Below are positions 21,192 to 32,292 of a DNA stretch of 64,000 nt, one piece after another. The notes under the pieces were generated by a model that did no database searches, was not told the DNA's origin, and was given only the letters and a program-made list of their open reading frames with translations. Location of the stretch: the NCBI GenBank assembly GCA_034509755.1, contig CM067559.1, forward strand, positions 13,560,501-13,624,500. The letters run 5' to 3'. Source of the stretch: Anisodus tanguticus (lineage: Eukaryota; Streptophyta; Magnoliopsida; Solanales; Solanaceae). How positions within the stretch are numbered: the first letter of the stretch is position 1; the number at the start of each line of letters is the position of its first letter. A program made the translations under genes and the position numbers.

Positions 21192-21248
21192 AGCCAATTC
21201 TAGATTCCTAGAGCTTGTGGGATGGTGATAGCCAATTCTAGATTCCTA
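21192..21248 (+). repeat. Short direct duplication at the LINE 5' end
   Basis: AGCCAATTCTAGATTCCTA occurs at 21192-21210 and again at 21230-21248. The first copy immediately follows, and overlaps by one base, the LINE target-site duplication. Such filler duplications arise at the 5' junction during target-primed reverse transcription. Confidence 0.6.
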
Positions 21249-21719
21249 AAGAAGGAGGAACACTTGGTGACTTTCCATAGTTTGGTGGCTAAGACTCAGA
21301 TAGACTTTTTGCTCCTTAGGAATGTTGACAAAGGTCTTTGTAAAGACTGTAAGGTTATTCCAAAGGATGATCTTACAACCCGACGTAAGATTTTGATGAT
21401 GGATTTGGAGATCAAATTGGAGAAGAAGAAGAGGGTTGTGGATGACAGGTTAATAATCAAATGGAGGAGTTTGACCATGACTAGTGCAAAGGAGATGGGG
21501 GAGAGGTTGATGGACAAGGGGGCTTGGGGGAGTAGTGGGGATGCGACCAGTAAGTGGGACAGGATGTCTAGTTTCATTCGTGAGGTAGCCAGAGAAGTGC
21601 GAGGAGTCTCGCGGTGTTATCGTGGTGGACATCGAGGGGGCTGGTGGTGGAATGGTGAAGTTCAAGAGAAGGTGGAAGAGAAGAAAATGGCATATGTGAA
21701 ATTGGTAGAAAGCAAATGA
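21222..21719 (+). pseudogene. LINE endonuclease C-terminal part and linker
   Basis: VIANSRFLKKEEHLVTFHSL, TQIDFLLLRNVDKGLCKDCK and the following basic linker (LEIKLEKKKRVVDDRLIIKW) match the end of the apurinic-type endonuclease of plant RTE LINEs. This includes the IDFLL segment, although the downstream catalytic Ser-Asp-His is altered. The endonuclease N-terminus is missing by 5' truncation. A TGA at 21717-21719 ends this frame and the next segment continues in another frame. Confidence 0.75.
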
Positions 21720-21732
21720 GGTAGAGAAGTGG

Positions 21733-22962
21733 ATGAATAGGGAACTATATAAGATGGGGAAGAAGGAGGCAAAGCTAGCGGTTACAGCGGCGAAAAAGAC
21801 GGCTTTCGAACGAATGTATATGGAATTAGAGGAGAAAGACGGGGATAAGAAGTTGTACAGACTAGCCAAGACAAGGGAGAAGAAGGCCCGTGACATTGAT
21901 CAAGTGAGGTGCATCAAGGACGAGGACGACAAAGTACTGGTGGAGGAAGCCCATATTAGGTGGAGGTAGCAGTCTTATTTTCACAAACTCTTGAACGAAA
22001 AAGGAGATGGAGACATTGTACTGGAAGATCTGGAGCATTCTGGTAGGCACAAGGATTTTGGGTATTGTATGAGCATTGAGGTTGAGGAGGTTACGGGTGT
22101 TATTTGTAGGATGCGAAGAGGACGAACGATCGGGCCTGATGAGATCCCAGTGGAATTTTGGAGGAACACAGACATGACAGGTTTGGAGTGGTTGATTGAG
22201 TTGTTTAACGTCATTTTTAAGATAACGAGAATGCCCGAAGAATGAAGGTGGAGTACAATGATCCCTTTGTATAAGAACAAAGGTGATATACAAAGTTGCA
22301 ACAACTATAGGGGTATCAAGCTGCTAAGCCACACAATGAAAGTGTGGGAAAGGGTTGTGGAGATGAGGGTGAGAATATGCGCGTATATTTCTGAGAACCA
22401 ATTTGGTTTCATGTCGGGGCGTTCGACCACAGAAGCCATCCATCTTATTAGGAGGTTGGTGGAGCAATATAGAGAGAGAAAGAAAGACTTATATATGGTT
22501 TTCATCGACCTCACGAAGGCATACGACAAAGTCCCTAGGGAGGTTCTATGGAAATGTGTGGAGGTTAGAGTTGTACCTATGGCGTACACTAAGGTGATCA
22601 AGGTTATGTATGATGGAGCCAAGACTAGAGTACAGACAGTAGGAGGAGACTCGGAGCACTTCTCAGTGATGATGGGGCTGCACCAGGGATCAACTCTTAG
22701 CCCATTACTATTTGCCTTAGTGATGGACGGATAGACGCGATAAATTCAAGGGGAGGTACCATGGTGTATGTTATTTGCAAACGACATAGTCCATATTGCT
22801 GAGACTCGCAGTGGAGTGAACGCCAAACTGGATGTTTGGAGACAGACACTGGAGTCTAAAGGGTTCAGGTTGAGTAGGACCAAGACAAAATATTTGGAGT
22901 GCAAGTTCAACATCGGGAGTGACCCTGAGACAGACGTGGAGGTAAGGCTTGGTACTTAGGTC
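21733..22962 (+). pseudogene. LINE reverse transcriptase
   Basis: RVT_1 motifs are in order: GPDEIPVEFWRN, MIPLYKNKGDIQSCNNYRGI, ENQFGFMSGRSTTEAIHLIR, MVFIDLTKAYDKVPREVLW and GLHQGSTLSPLLFALVMD. The catalytic loop is degraded to LFANDIVHIAETRSG, with Asn in place of the first Asp. Stops at 21967, 22243, 22732 and 22957 break the frame. It would prime cDNA synthesis at nicked target DNA. Confidence 0.82.
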
Positions 22963-23612
22963 ATTCCAAAGAAAGAAAGCTTCAAGTACCTAGGGTCTAT
23001 TATCCAAGGAAATGGAGAGATTTATGACGATATCACACATCGTATTAGGGTAGTATGGATGAAATGGAGGCTCGCATCTGGAGTCTTGCGGGACAAAAAG
23101 GTGCCACCAAAACTTAAAGGCAAGTTCTAAAGGGTGGTGGTTAGATCGACTATTTTGTATGGGGTAGAGTGTTGGCTAGTCAAGACTTCGCACATATAAA
23201 ATATGAAAAGACAGAAATGAGATAGAGTTCGTTGAGCAAGTCAAACTCGATCTTCTAGTACGCGGGCACGAGAAGTTGCGGAGATGAGGATGTTGAGATG
23301 GATGTGTGGGCATACAAAGAGAGATAAGATTAGAAATGATGATATCCGGGAGAAAGTGGGAGTGGCCTCGGTGGATGATAAGATTCGGGAAGCGAGTTTG
23401 AGATGGTTCAGGCATGTGCAGAGGAAAGACACAGATGCCCCAGTGCGGAGGTGTGAGAGGTTGACTATGGACGAGTTCAGGAGGGGTAGAGGTAGGCCGA
23501 AGAAGTATTTGGGAGAGGTGATTAGATGAGATATGACGCAGGTGCAACTTATTGAGGACATGACCTTAGATAGAGGGTTGTGAAGGACACAGATTAGGGT
23601 AAAAGAGTAGTA
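22963..23612 (+). pseudogene. LINE RT thumb and C-terminal domain
   Basis: The frame reads FKYLGSIIQGNGEIYDDITH, LYGVECW, then EMRMLRWMCGHTKRDKIRND, LRWFRHVQRKDTDAPVRRCE and RGRGRPKKYLGEVIR. This Arg/Trp-rich tail is typical of plant RTE LINEs. Several stops and one frame change are present. Confidence 0.75.
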
Positions 23613-23948
23613 GGTACTCGTGCGTCTTCCTACCTATGCTTACAAATTGATAGTTGTAGTGTTATTATTGTAGGCCCGATTAGCCTATCACACTTATAGG
23701 CACATTATTGCTTTATAATCCATTGTAGTTTGATTTCTGTTGCTATGTGTTCTTTAGTGTATTTCATTTAGCTTATTTAGTTGTGTTAGCTACTGCTCCC
23801 TTTTGTTCGAATGCACTCTATACTGTTTAATTCCTTATCTGAGTCTGACCGTTTCTCTTGCTTTACTATTTTCTCTTTCTTTACTCTTGCTTTGTTTTGA
23901 TTGCCTTGCTTGTGATTATGCTTTGTATTGAGTCGAGGGTCTCCCGAA
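23613..23948 (+). other. LINE 3' UTR up to the EPRV2 junction
   Basis: This non-coding stretch contains the GAGTCGAGGGTCTCCCGAAAA segment. That segment is shared by the 3' ends of many Solanaceae LINEs and SINEs just ahead of an AAGGTCTG(C/T)(G/A)TACACTCTACCC block. Here the latter block lies on the other side of EPRV2, at 32322-32345. Confidence 0.65.
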
Positions 23949-23976
23949 AATAGCCGCTCTACCTACCAAGATGGAG
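23949..23976 (+). repeat. Left copy of the 28-bp duplication flanking EPRV2
   Basis: The sequence AATAGCCGCTCTACCTACCA and the next eight bases are repeated exactly at 32293-32320. It is LINE 3'-tail sequence, not viral. Confidence 0.9.
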
Positions 23977-24560
23977 TCTATCCACAAAAAAAGAGGGAAA
24001 CGCACAGAGATAACATATCAATTTCTTGGTGGATCTTTTCATCATCTAGTAACCCTGAAGAGGGTAGGAATATAGATGGTATATTAATAAAGTTTTATCT
24101 AAGTTTATCAAATAATAAGCATGTAGTAAGGAAACGGGTAGTATCAACTCAAAATTCATTTTCAAGTAAAAATCTATAATCTTTAACCAATATGAACATC
24201 ATAATTACAGAGTTTAACACTTATCAAAATCATAATTAAAAATACATAGTCTAGAAATCATACCTCTTAATCAGAACCCACCCTTGGCCCTGCTTCCCTT
24301 CTTCTTCCACTGAAATTGTGGGATAATTAGCCTAGGTGTCTGGGAGTTCTCAATAGACTATCTTATAAAATTCTTATCAAGGTGCATGTTTAAAGACTAA
24401 TATGATTCTAATTATAATCTTTCATAGTGTTTTATTTCTGCTATTATGATATTATAATTGATCTGGATTATAGACTAAGGAGGGGGTTTAGCTAGACATA
24501 GAGAGTTTTCAAACAAAGATTTGTATAGAAAGTTTTCGAATGAATGATATGGTTACAAGA
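23977..24560 (-). other. EPRV2 pregenomic leader with poly(A) signal
   Basis: This non-coding stretch is collinear with the EPRV1 leader. On the - strand AATAAA lies at 24436-24431, about 130 bases after the TATA box, the spacing expected for the short terminal redundancy of caulimovirid pregenomic RNA. A splice-donor-like GAG/GTATGA lies near 24262. No clear tRNA-Met primer site was seen. Confidence 0.55.
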
Positions 24561-24563
24561 GAC

Positions 24564-24573
24564 TCTATATATA
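24564..24573 (-). promoter_or_regulatory. EPRV2 pregenomic promoter TATA box
   Basis: CTATATATAG in the context GAGATTATCTATATATAGAG (- strand) corresponds to the EPRV1 TATA region at 9750. Upstream, the AAAGTCATTACTATTTACTT-type words also match the EPRV1 promoter. Confidence 0.6.
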
Positions 24574-24908
24574 GATAATCTCGGCTAATAAGAGGACAAA
24601 ATTGCTTTCTCAGAAGTCATAAAGTAAATAGTAATGACTTTTCCAAAAGTCTAAAGTGCTACAGTTTGTCTGCTATGATTGTCTGATATTTTCAAAGTTT
24701 TTGTCTTTGTTGTAGTCTTTTTTCGAGGCTGTCTCTTTCTTTTTTGTCCTTTTTCTTCGTTTGCTTTCCAGGTGTCCTTCTTGATAATATCTTCTTGACA
24801 TGAGTTGATATCTCAATCAGATTCTCTTGCTTTTGTCTTCCTTGTCATTTTCTTGATAATTGTTTTTTGTTTTTGATTGATACGGTTTATAATACGTAGT
24901 AATACATG

Positions 24909-25062
24909 GTAGTAAATTGGGCTGCAAGTAGTAAAACTACAGGCTCCCTATCAGAGTAGTAAAATTGGGGCTACAAGTAGTAAAACTACATGCTCCCTAT
25001 CAGAGTAGTAAATTGGGCTTCAAGTAGCAAAGCTACATGATCCCTATCAAAGTAGTAATTTA
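24909..25062 (-). repeat. Tandem 47-49 bp repeats in the EPRV2 intergenic/TAV end region
   Basis: Three units begin at 24909, 24956 and 25005 with a partial fourth at 25052. Each contains GTAGTAAATTGGGCT, an inverted GTAGTAAAACTAC and CTCCCTATCA. They lie just past the TAV end and overlap its last codons. EPRV1 keeps a related single block near 9200, so expansion is lineage-specific. Confidence 0.8.
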
Positions 25063-26134
25063 TCACATCCTTATGCAAAAGGATCAGAATTCCCTTCCTT
25101 TTTATTGTATTAGTAATAGTAGTAGATCTAGTATTTATTACCGGCCTTCTATTTTGTCCAATTGTCCTTTGGTATTGATCAATCGTTTCTTTTGCATGTT
25201 TATATTTCAGGTTTATAATTCTGTGATGCATTTATGTTAGTTTCATGGTATATTGTGTCATAATGTCATTGTTGTAATACAAGGTGATAATGTCTTCCAC
25301 TGCTCCTCCTTTCGAGTCGCCAATAATACATGCCTTCTTTGCTCGTAACATGCCCTCTATTATGGTTTTCAAGGTTAATAATCCAAATGTTCTTTTTGCA
25401 CTGAGCCACTCTTGGAATTTCTCCGAAGTGCACGGTATTTTCATGTTCAAATTTTCATCATCTCCGCTGATAGTACTATTTTTTCCTGTCTTGAATATTT
25501 GACATATCACAATGGGCTTTCCCGTTAGGTCTGTTGATGCATCAAATATTTGTATTCCATATACTACTTTTCCGAATGATTCCATCATGAGTTTTGTAGA
25601 TTCTACAATAATACTTGGTAATCTGGCAATGTTGTACATGTTCTCATCCACTATTAGTTTATCAATAACATCGTAAGTGAATAATTTTGATACTATTTTC
25701 GGGTTAGCCTGTTCAGTGCACAAGAATCTGGGATACTTGCTCAGTTTAACACTACGTAAAATATGAGGGTTAGTCTTATAATCATAAAATTTGTTGATAT
25801 TTTCATAAGCACTGATATATTCAGGTGTATATTTTAGTTTGTCGGCCATTGATACTGTTGATGAAGAGGACGATATAGTTGCCAGTTTTGATACAAATGG
25901 TGCCAGAGTTTTAGTAGTAGGATTTTTTGGTTTTTCAGGTGTGGTGATAGGTAATTTGGACTGGGTTTCATTTTGTAAAGTATTCAGGGTTATCAAGTCT
26001 TGTATGGCTTCTCTGAGTTGGTTTATAAGATTGGTGTTTTCTTGTAATCTGGATATTAAGATCTCATTGGTTTGTATAATGGAATCTATGACGTTGGTAA
26101 TATATTCTTCAAGGTTATCACTGTTGATCGACAT
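24986..26134 (-). pseudogene. EPRV2 transactivator/inclusion protein
   Basis: The start ATG at 26134 (MSINSDNLEEYITNVIDSII) is followed by a coiled coil, a Pro/Thr/Lys linker and the TAV core (YKTNPHILRSVKLSKYPRFL, GKPIVICQIFKTGKNS, FGLLTLKTIIEGML). The frame is open to a TAA at 25234-25232, then continues in frame (INLKYKHAKETIDQYQR) to 24986. One stop is therefore the only visible lesion in the core. It is better preserved than the EPRV1 copy in the middle section. Confidence 0.78.
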
Positions 26135-26155
26135 TATTATATCTGCTAAGAAAAC

Positions 26156-27985
26156 CAGCTAAAACATTTTTAGTCCAGATATATTCTTAACAATAAAATC
26201 ATAACAACAAAAAAATGATTGTCATTTTCTCCTTGTATTCAATTCTGGTAAATGATATATCTTGTTTGTAATAAAAGCTCTTACATGTGTGTTGTCAGTT
26301 CTAACAACAAATTTTTCTGGTAATAAGTGGTAATAAAATCTCTTTATTCCAAATTTTACTGCTAATAATTCTTTCTCATTAATATGATAATTTTCTCATT
26401 TTGGTTTTCATGTTCCTCCTCCATATCCATAAATTAGTGGTTTCTCTTTATCTATATCACCTTTATCATATGCTATGAGGACTGCTCCCCATCCTATATC
26501 ACCAGCGTCAGTAAAATGTTCTAGTTGATATTTTTCTGTTGGTATTCTGTGTTTTGGTAGTGTTTTTACTTTTTCCTTGATTTCTTTTATAGCTTTAGTA
26601 TGTTCTTGTTTCCATTCAAAGGTTATGTTTTTCTTGTTAATTCTTGTAATGATTTTCTTAAGAGTGGTAAATCCTTTATATGGTCTGAAGCATAATTTAT
26701 TACTCCTAAGAACTATTGTACTTCTTTTTTACTTTCTAGCTTTTCTTTGAAATTCCTTATCTTCGTTACTATGTGTTCTTGTATTTGTAATCCCTCATTA
26801 TCTATAATATATCATAAATATTCAATATTATTTTTAAAGATTTCAGATTTCTTTTCAGAAAATAGTATTCCTTGTTGTTTTATAGTTACTATAAATTCTT
26901 CTAGATGTTTTACATGATCGTCTAGATTATCGCTAAATATTAATATGTCGTCAACATATACTATACAAAATTCTGTTAATTTTCTAAACACTTGGTCCGT
27001 TCTTCTTTGAAATATTTGTGATGCATTCTTTAATCCAAAGGGTAAGACATTTCATTCATAGTGTCCTTGAGGGGCACTAAAGGCTGTTAAAGTTTTTGAT
27101 TCATTTGTTAGTTTTATTTGCCAAAATTCACTTTTACAATCAAACTTACTAAACCATTTTTTATTTCCTAATATGTTAATAAAGTTTCTTTTATATGTTG
27201 AAAAATATCCATCAAATATTATCTTTTTATTTAGTTCTCTATAATCAATTACCATTCTAGCTTTTCCTCTTTTTTATTTACTATGTTTCCTTACTAAAAA
27301 GGCTGGGCTACTATGTGGGCTTTTACTTTCTTGTATCATTTTTAATTCTAGTAATTCTTATAATTGGGTTTCAAATTCTTTTTGATCTGTTGGACTATAT
27401 CTAATAGGTTTGGATCTAGTTATATAATTTTCATTTATTAGCTTGATTTCCGCATATATTTTTTCTTTTTCCCATAGTTGAATTAGATTTTCTCCAAAGT
27501 TCATTTTTGGTATATTAAGATATTTTTCTTTTAATAGTTGTAGGTTATTATTCCTATCGGTTTTTATAGCACATAATCTTAATGTATGTATTGATAATAT
27601 TCTTTTTAATACTATCTATTTATTACAAGGTGTTTGTAAGCTAAAAGTATTGCTATCTATAACTTGTGTCTTAAAGTAATCTAAGAAGTTATTTTCTAAT
27701 AATACCTGTTGTTTCATATTATCTAATTGATATATTATTGGTAATCTGAATATTGTTTTTCCTAAATACAATTCTCATATTTTCTGCTACCACATCTAAT
27801 TCTTTTGATTGTTCATTAAATCCTGATACTATTGCTCTATGTGACCTGGTTCTCTTCCACCTATGTAATTCTAATACATCTTTTCTAGCTAAGCATAAAT
27901 CTGCTATGCTATCAATAAAGATTTTTTGTTTTATCATTTTATTAGGCTTATATTCTAAATGGGCTTCTATATAGATTGCTACCAT
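26156..27985 (-). pseudogene. EPRV2 protease-RT-RNase H polyprotein, heavily broken
   Basis: The protease start is at 27985 (MVAIYIEAHLEYKPNK), with active-site context FIDSIAD, where the Gly of DSGA has become Ile. The frame breaks near 27760. RT pieces follow: VIDYRELNKKIIF and FDCKSEFWQIKLT at 27255-27052 and YVDDILIFS near 26950. RNase H remnants (LTDAGDIGWGAVL-like, then the NEKELLAVKFG equivalent) reach to about 26160. The arrangement matches EPRV1. It is clearly inactive. Confidence 0.8.
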
Positions 27986-27987
27986 TT

Positions 27988-28316
27988 TATTAGGTAGTAG
28001 TATTTTGTCTGATATCCATTTCCCTTAATCTTTGTTGGAGATTTTCATCTTGTTCTAATTCTCTTACCTCTTGGCTAATGTTTTCATCTTCCATTATTTC
28101 TTCTATATTCCTTATTCTAATAAGTTGCCAACTTATCTCACTTAATCTTTCTCTTATTCTACTAAGTTTTTAGTAACCTTGTTATATCTATCATTATAAT
28201 ATTTATTTCCTGTTTCACTTGTAGTTGTAGTTGTTACAAGCTTATAGCGAACATGCTGTTCACATTGTATCCAATAATTTCTTTCTTCTAATAATTTTTT
28301 TTTCTTGTACGTTCAT
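27988..28316 (-). pseudogene. EPRV2 small helical ORF between CP and polymerase
   Basis: This is homologous to EPRV1 5723-6040 (ERNYWIQCEQHVRYKL, NKYYNDRYNKVTK, SQEVRELEQDENLQQRL). A frame change near 28170 breaks it. It ends with two adjacent TAA codons just before the polymerase ATG, so the ORF boundary is conserved between the two viral copies. Confidence 0.6.
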
Positions 28317-28321
28317 TTCAC

Positions 28322-29465
28322 TCAGAAACTACTTTCACTATCTGAGTGTTGGTTAATAAAGTTAATATTTTCTAATTTCGATTCACTTTCTTCATCAGTT
28401 TGGCTGACATAAAAGTCGTCGTATTCGTACCATTTATCATTATCTTCTCTGATCTGTTGTAAACTCATTATAAATTGTGTCGTATTTAAATATTTTACTC
28501 CTTTCTTTAGCTTTGGGCATTTATTAGCATAATGTCTTTTTTCATTAAAATTCCAGCATTTACATTCTTTAACCTTTTCTGCTTCTACGGGTTTCACATA
28601 TTTTTTTTTCTAAATTTTCTCTTGTATCTAAATTTCTTCCTGGTTTCAATCGTATTTTTATATCTTTTAAATCTTTTTTTATAAGGTTTGTTATTATAAT
28701 TTTTATAATTATTATTTCTCCTATATTTCTTTGTTTGATATATTTTATTGCTTTTCTTATATTTCCTTTCTTTTCTTTTATCATCACATCCAAATACTAA
28801 TCTTCTTTCTGTGAATCCACATATTTCTCTTAATCCTAGTTTCTTATCTTTTTTATTTTTTTGTTGCATTCTAAATTTCTCGCATTTTCGCATTAAGTAT
28901 GCTCTTAGTACTCTTATTCTTTCTCCTAATGTGTTTTCTTTTGGTTCTAGTTGGGTATATTCTTTTGATACTTTAGTGTTATAAGGTGTTAGCAAGTGAT
29001 CATAATAAAGTTGTTGATATATTAGACCGTCTTCTGGTATGAATCCTGCTTCATAAAAGAACTTACTAAAACTAATTGTATATTCTGGTAATTTATTAAT
29101 CTTACAATATTTCATATTATTCAAATTCATTACTATTTCAAATTTTCTTTCTGCAAGTATGTTTTCTCTAGCTACTAACCATCTTTCTCCTACAAATTCT
29201 CTTTTTAGTATAATATCAAATATTATTAACATAGATTTCCAATCTGTTGCATGGCTAAGTATTTCTCCTCTCAATTGGTATGCTATAGATTCTATCCAAT
29301 ATGCTATTTTTCCAATTAATGTTTTAGATATTAATTCATACGTGTATTCTAAGTTTTCTGTTTGTGTAGAGTTCATTAGTGCTATATACATTCCAAGATT
29401 CCAATTAGTTATCTTTCTTCCTATTTCTTGTTCATCATAAACATTATCTAGGTCTAGAAAATATC
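28322..29465 (-). pseudogene. EPRV2 coat protein
   Basis: The long segment 29391-28594 matches EPRV1 CP (YWIESIAYQLRGEILSHATD, LPEYTISFSKFFYEAGF, the basic tract). A homopolymer-associated frame change near 28600 separates it from the knuckle and acidic tail (28597-28322). The knuckle reads CWNFNEKRHYANKC, having lost the second Cys and the Gly. In-frame conserved sequence extends upstream of the first ATG to about 29465 (GYFLDLDNVYDEQEIG). Confidence 0.78.
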
Positions 29466-30420
29466 CATTATAGTTACTCCTTGTGCCATTGATCCTACAA
29501 ATTCTTTAAATTCGGCTTGTTGTCCTACTGGTATGTGGTTTGGTATTCTAGTCCGTTTCCTTGCTATTATTTCTAAATTAGGGTTTACTAATTCTTCTTC
29601 AGGATAATCATCTGCATCTTCATTTATTACATCATTTGTTTCTATTTCTGTTTCTGTAGGTCTATTAAATTTATCTTCTATATCACTTTCAGGTTCTTCT
29701 TCTATGATTGCATTTACTCTTTTCATTTTTTGTAAAGCTTCTATTATCTAGTTGTTTTCTTTTACTATTTCTGAGTTTTCTTCGTTATCTACTTCTTCTA
29801 TAAATTTTACTACTTGTATTTCTTGATTAGTTGATTTATCGTTGCTATCTTTGTCTGAGTCACTATCAGTTTTTTCGTTACTACTAGTTGTACTTTCATC
29901 ACTTGTTTTAGTATTTTCCTTACTTTCTTTTTTCCTTTTAACTTTCTTATTTGTTCTCTAAGGGTCTGCATTTTCTCTTTTAATTCTTCTAATTCTTGTT
30001 TTACTTCATTTAATTCTTCTTCTTTTTTTGTTTTAATTCTACTTTGGTTTCATTTAATTCTTCTTTTGTTTGTTTTAATTCTACTTTGGTTTCCTTTAAT
30101 ATTTTCTTCGTATCTTTAAATTTGTGTTTATATTTTTTATACTTATCATACCATTCTTCGTTATTATGTGATCTCAATTTTGTATTCTCTGTTTTTAACT
30201 CAGATATTTGTTGTTCTTGTTTATCTAGTTTTAGGTTTAAATATTCATAGGTTGTTTTTTCTGTGTCTTTTAAGTAAATGTTTTCTTCTTTTGAATTTTT
30301 ATCTTCTTTTGGTGTTCTTGTCTTTATGGGTTCATATTTGTATCTTTCTTTTTCTATTATCTTTTTCCCATTGTTTTTAAAAACGTAAGTACACTGGGTA
30401 CACTAGGTTCTTATTTTTCC
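29454..30420 (-). pseudogene. EPRV2 acidic coiled-coil protein
   Basis: The C-terminal part 29726-29454 is open and very acidic (DVINEDADDYPEEELVNP). Upstream, the Lys/Glu coiled coil with LKET-type repeats is readable with several frame changes and stops. It ends in the -1 frame relative to the coat protein, exactly as in EPRV1. Confidence 0.6.
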
Positions 30421-30503
30421 ATTAAAATTGTCCTTTTTTATTTAATATCGCTAGACTATCCAATGTCTTTTCTACTTCTGTGGATAATTTTGGTTTTATT
30501 TTA

Positions 30504-30791
30504 CTAATGTCCATCATTATTAGGTTTTTTACTTCTTATCCACACATCAATTGGTACTAATTCTGGTTGTTGTGTAGTAGTTCTAATTATTGTATTTTCT
30601 TTACTTGTACTTGGTTCATTATCCCCTACTACTTGTTTACCTTTGTTTTTCTCTTCTATTATCATATTAATTTTTTTTAATATTATCTTAAACGTTGGTA
30701 TTTCAGATACATTCCATAGGTTAGTCAATTCTTCTTTTATCACCTGTTGTATTTGGGTTTGATTTTCTTTTATATCATCCATTATTATCAA
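30504..30791 (-). pseudogene. EPRV2 homologue of the 126-codon ORF
   Basis: It reads IKENQTQIQQVIKEELTNLW, a low-complexity middle and LVPIDVWIRSKKP, matching EPRV1 3276-3656. It ends early by a frame change; the last homologous residues (ISKIKPKLSTEVEKTL-like) follow in another frame to about 30430. Confidence 0.6.
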
Positions 30792-30855
30792 TGTATTTTT
30801 TAGTTTTTATTTTACTATTATTTCTTCCCATAACGCATTAATTTTTTCGTTAGGA

Positions 30856-31080
30856 TTAGTCAGAATTATTTATTCTCTTTTCCCACCAATTTCCCATATC
30901 TATCCATATTTTATCAAATCTATCACATTGTTGTTCTAATTGTTTTATCTTTTCTTCTAATTTTATTTCTTTTGCCTTGTATTTTAAGTATTTTAGTTGC
31001 GAAAATATCTCTTCTGATAAAGCTGTCCTTATTACCTTTAATTTCTGTTTTTTCGCTATTATTTCTCTTTGTATATTCAT
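30856..31080 (-). CDS. EPRV2 small charged coiled-coil ORF
   Basis: This intact 74-codon frame is homologous to EPRV1 2999-3223 and the same length (LKYKAKEIKLEEKIKQLEQQ, KIWIDMGNWWEKRINNSD). Conservation of an open frame in two separately decaying copies supports a real viral gene of unknown function. Confidence 0.6.
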   Translation of the reverse strand: MNIQREIIAKKQKLKVIRTALSEEIFSQLKYLKYKAKEIKLEEKIKQLEQQCDRFDKIWIDMGNWWEKRINNSD

Positions 31081-32292
31081 ACTTTATTTACGAATCTTGT
31101 TTTTCCTTGATCATTTATTTCAATTCCGTTATTATTTATCTTATAATTTATCATGGTTAAAAAGTCACTTCCTAAAAGTAGTTCATTGAAACTGTCATAT
31201 TCTGTTAATCCTATATTTATCTTATATTCTAAATCTTATATTTTGAATCTTAAATTAATACTTTTAGTAATTATTATTTCTCTTTCATTTTCAGGATAAT
31301 TATAAGTTTGTGGGTCTATTAAATCACAATCATTTTCATTAATCTTACTTATATGTATAAAACTTTTAATAGCTCCAGTATTTATTTCGGCTATACAATC
31401 TGTTGTTATCATGCCTTTAAATATTATTACCTTAATCTTCAATCTATTTGTGTTTATATTTACTAAATCTAATATTCTAGGTTGTATAACGCTAGTATGT
31501 CGTGATACTATCGGTTCTCTTGTAATACTCAATCTAGATCCTTCTATTTTTGGTATTAATCTTTTTGATGGTGTAAGGGTTCTGGTATTAAAATCCATAT
31601 ATATTTCTTCTGGTATAGTTATTTTGGAATTTTCTTTATGTTCTATCTGTTCTAATATTTCGTGGTACATTCTTGATACTAATATATTCATTTCATGTTG
31701 TTTCTTTACATGGTGGTTTTCGGTTAGGGCATATATCATTTTTGTTTCAATACTTATGACTTTACTTCCTGGTGGCATTGTTATTCCATCTAGTTTGTAA
31801 TATAGTGTTAAGGCTAAGTCTTTGTGTTCATCTTTTAATGATATACTAAAGTCTGGTTGTACCGTAAATTTTAGTTTTTGATATATTAAATTTCTTTTTA
31901 TTACTGATATTAAAGCATCTTGTAAATTTTCTAATATCTTATCATCTAATATGTATATTTGTATAGATGTATCTATGTTTTTCTGAAAGTATGCTTTTAT
32001 AGTAAATTCTACTCCTCCAAAGTATATGTTTCTATATTTTCTAGCTTCTCTAGTAGATAGTTTTGCTAACTCTCTTTTTATTACTTCATCTATTATCAAG
32101 TTTATTTTTGTTCTTCCGTTTACACTCATTGTATCTATTATATTTTCATGCTTGTTGTGCTATATATCTTATTTCTTTATTTCTTTCAAACCATTTTGTT
32201 TTAAATATTTTCTTAATAGATAATTCCTCTTTTTCATCTTGTATCTTCTGATATGTTTCTGGCTTAAAACTTAATATTTGTGTTGATCTTTT
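31081..32292 (-). pseudogene. EPRV2 movement protein with retropepsin-like C-terminus
   Basis: The N-terminus is missing; the first viral codons read STQILSFKPETYQKIQ. A frame change near 32148 precedes a long open segment 32129-31236 covering the 30K core (YFGGVEFTIKAYFQKNIDTS, LDDKI). That segment continues without a stop into DCIAEINTGAIKSFI, which shows that the movement domain and the retropepsin-like module form one protein. A stop near 31236 precedes LLLGSDFLTMINYKI. Asn replaces the catalytic Asp here as well. Confidence 0.8.

Larger units (their letters stand above)
23977..32292 (-). mobile_element. EPRV2: unit-length endogenous caulimovirid inside the LINE tail
   Basis: An 8316-bp viral insert on the - strand has the same gene order as EPRV1. 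Its right end starts at about codon 25 of the movement protein. Its left end finishes in the leader with a GTGGATAGA word that resembles the EPRV1 movement-protein start (TATGGATAGA). Only about 60 bases of a full genome circle would be missing. It is more decayed than EPRV1, with frame changes in most ORFs, a damaged protease site and a damaged CP knuckle. It is flanked by a perfect 28-bp duplication of the target. Confidence 0.88.

Noticed and set aside
24909..25062. CRISPR-like direct repeats
   Set aside because: The units are contiguous with no unique spacers, in a plant pararetrovirus; a simple tandem repeat.
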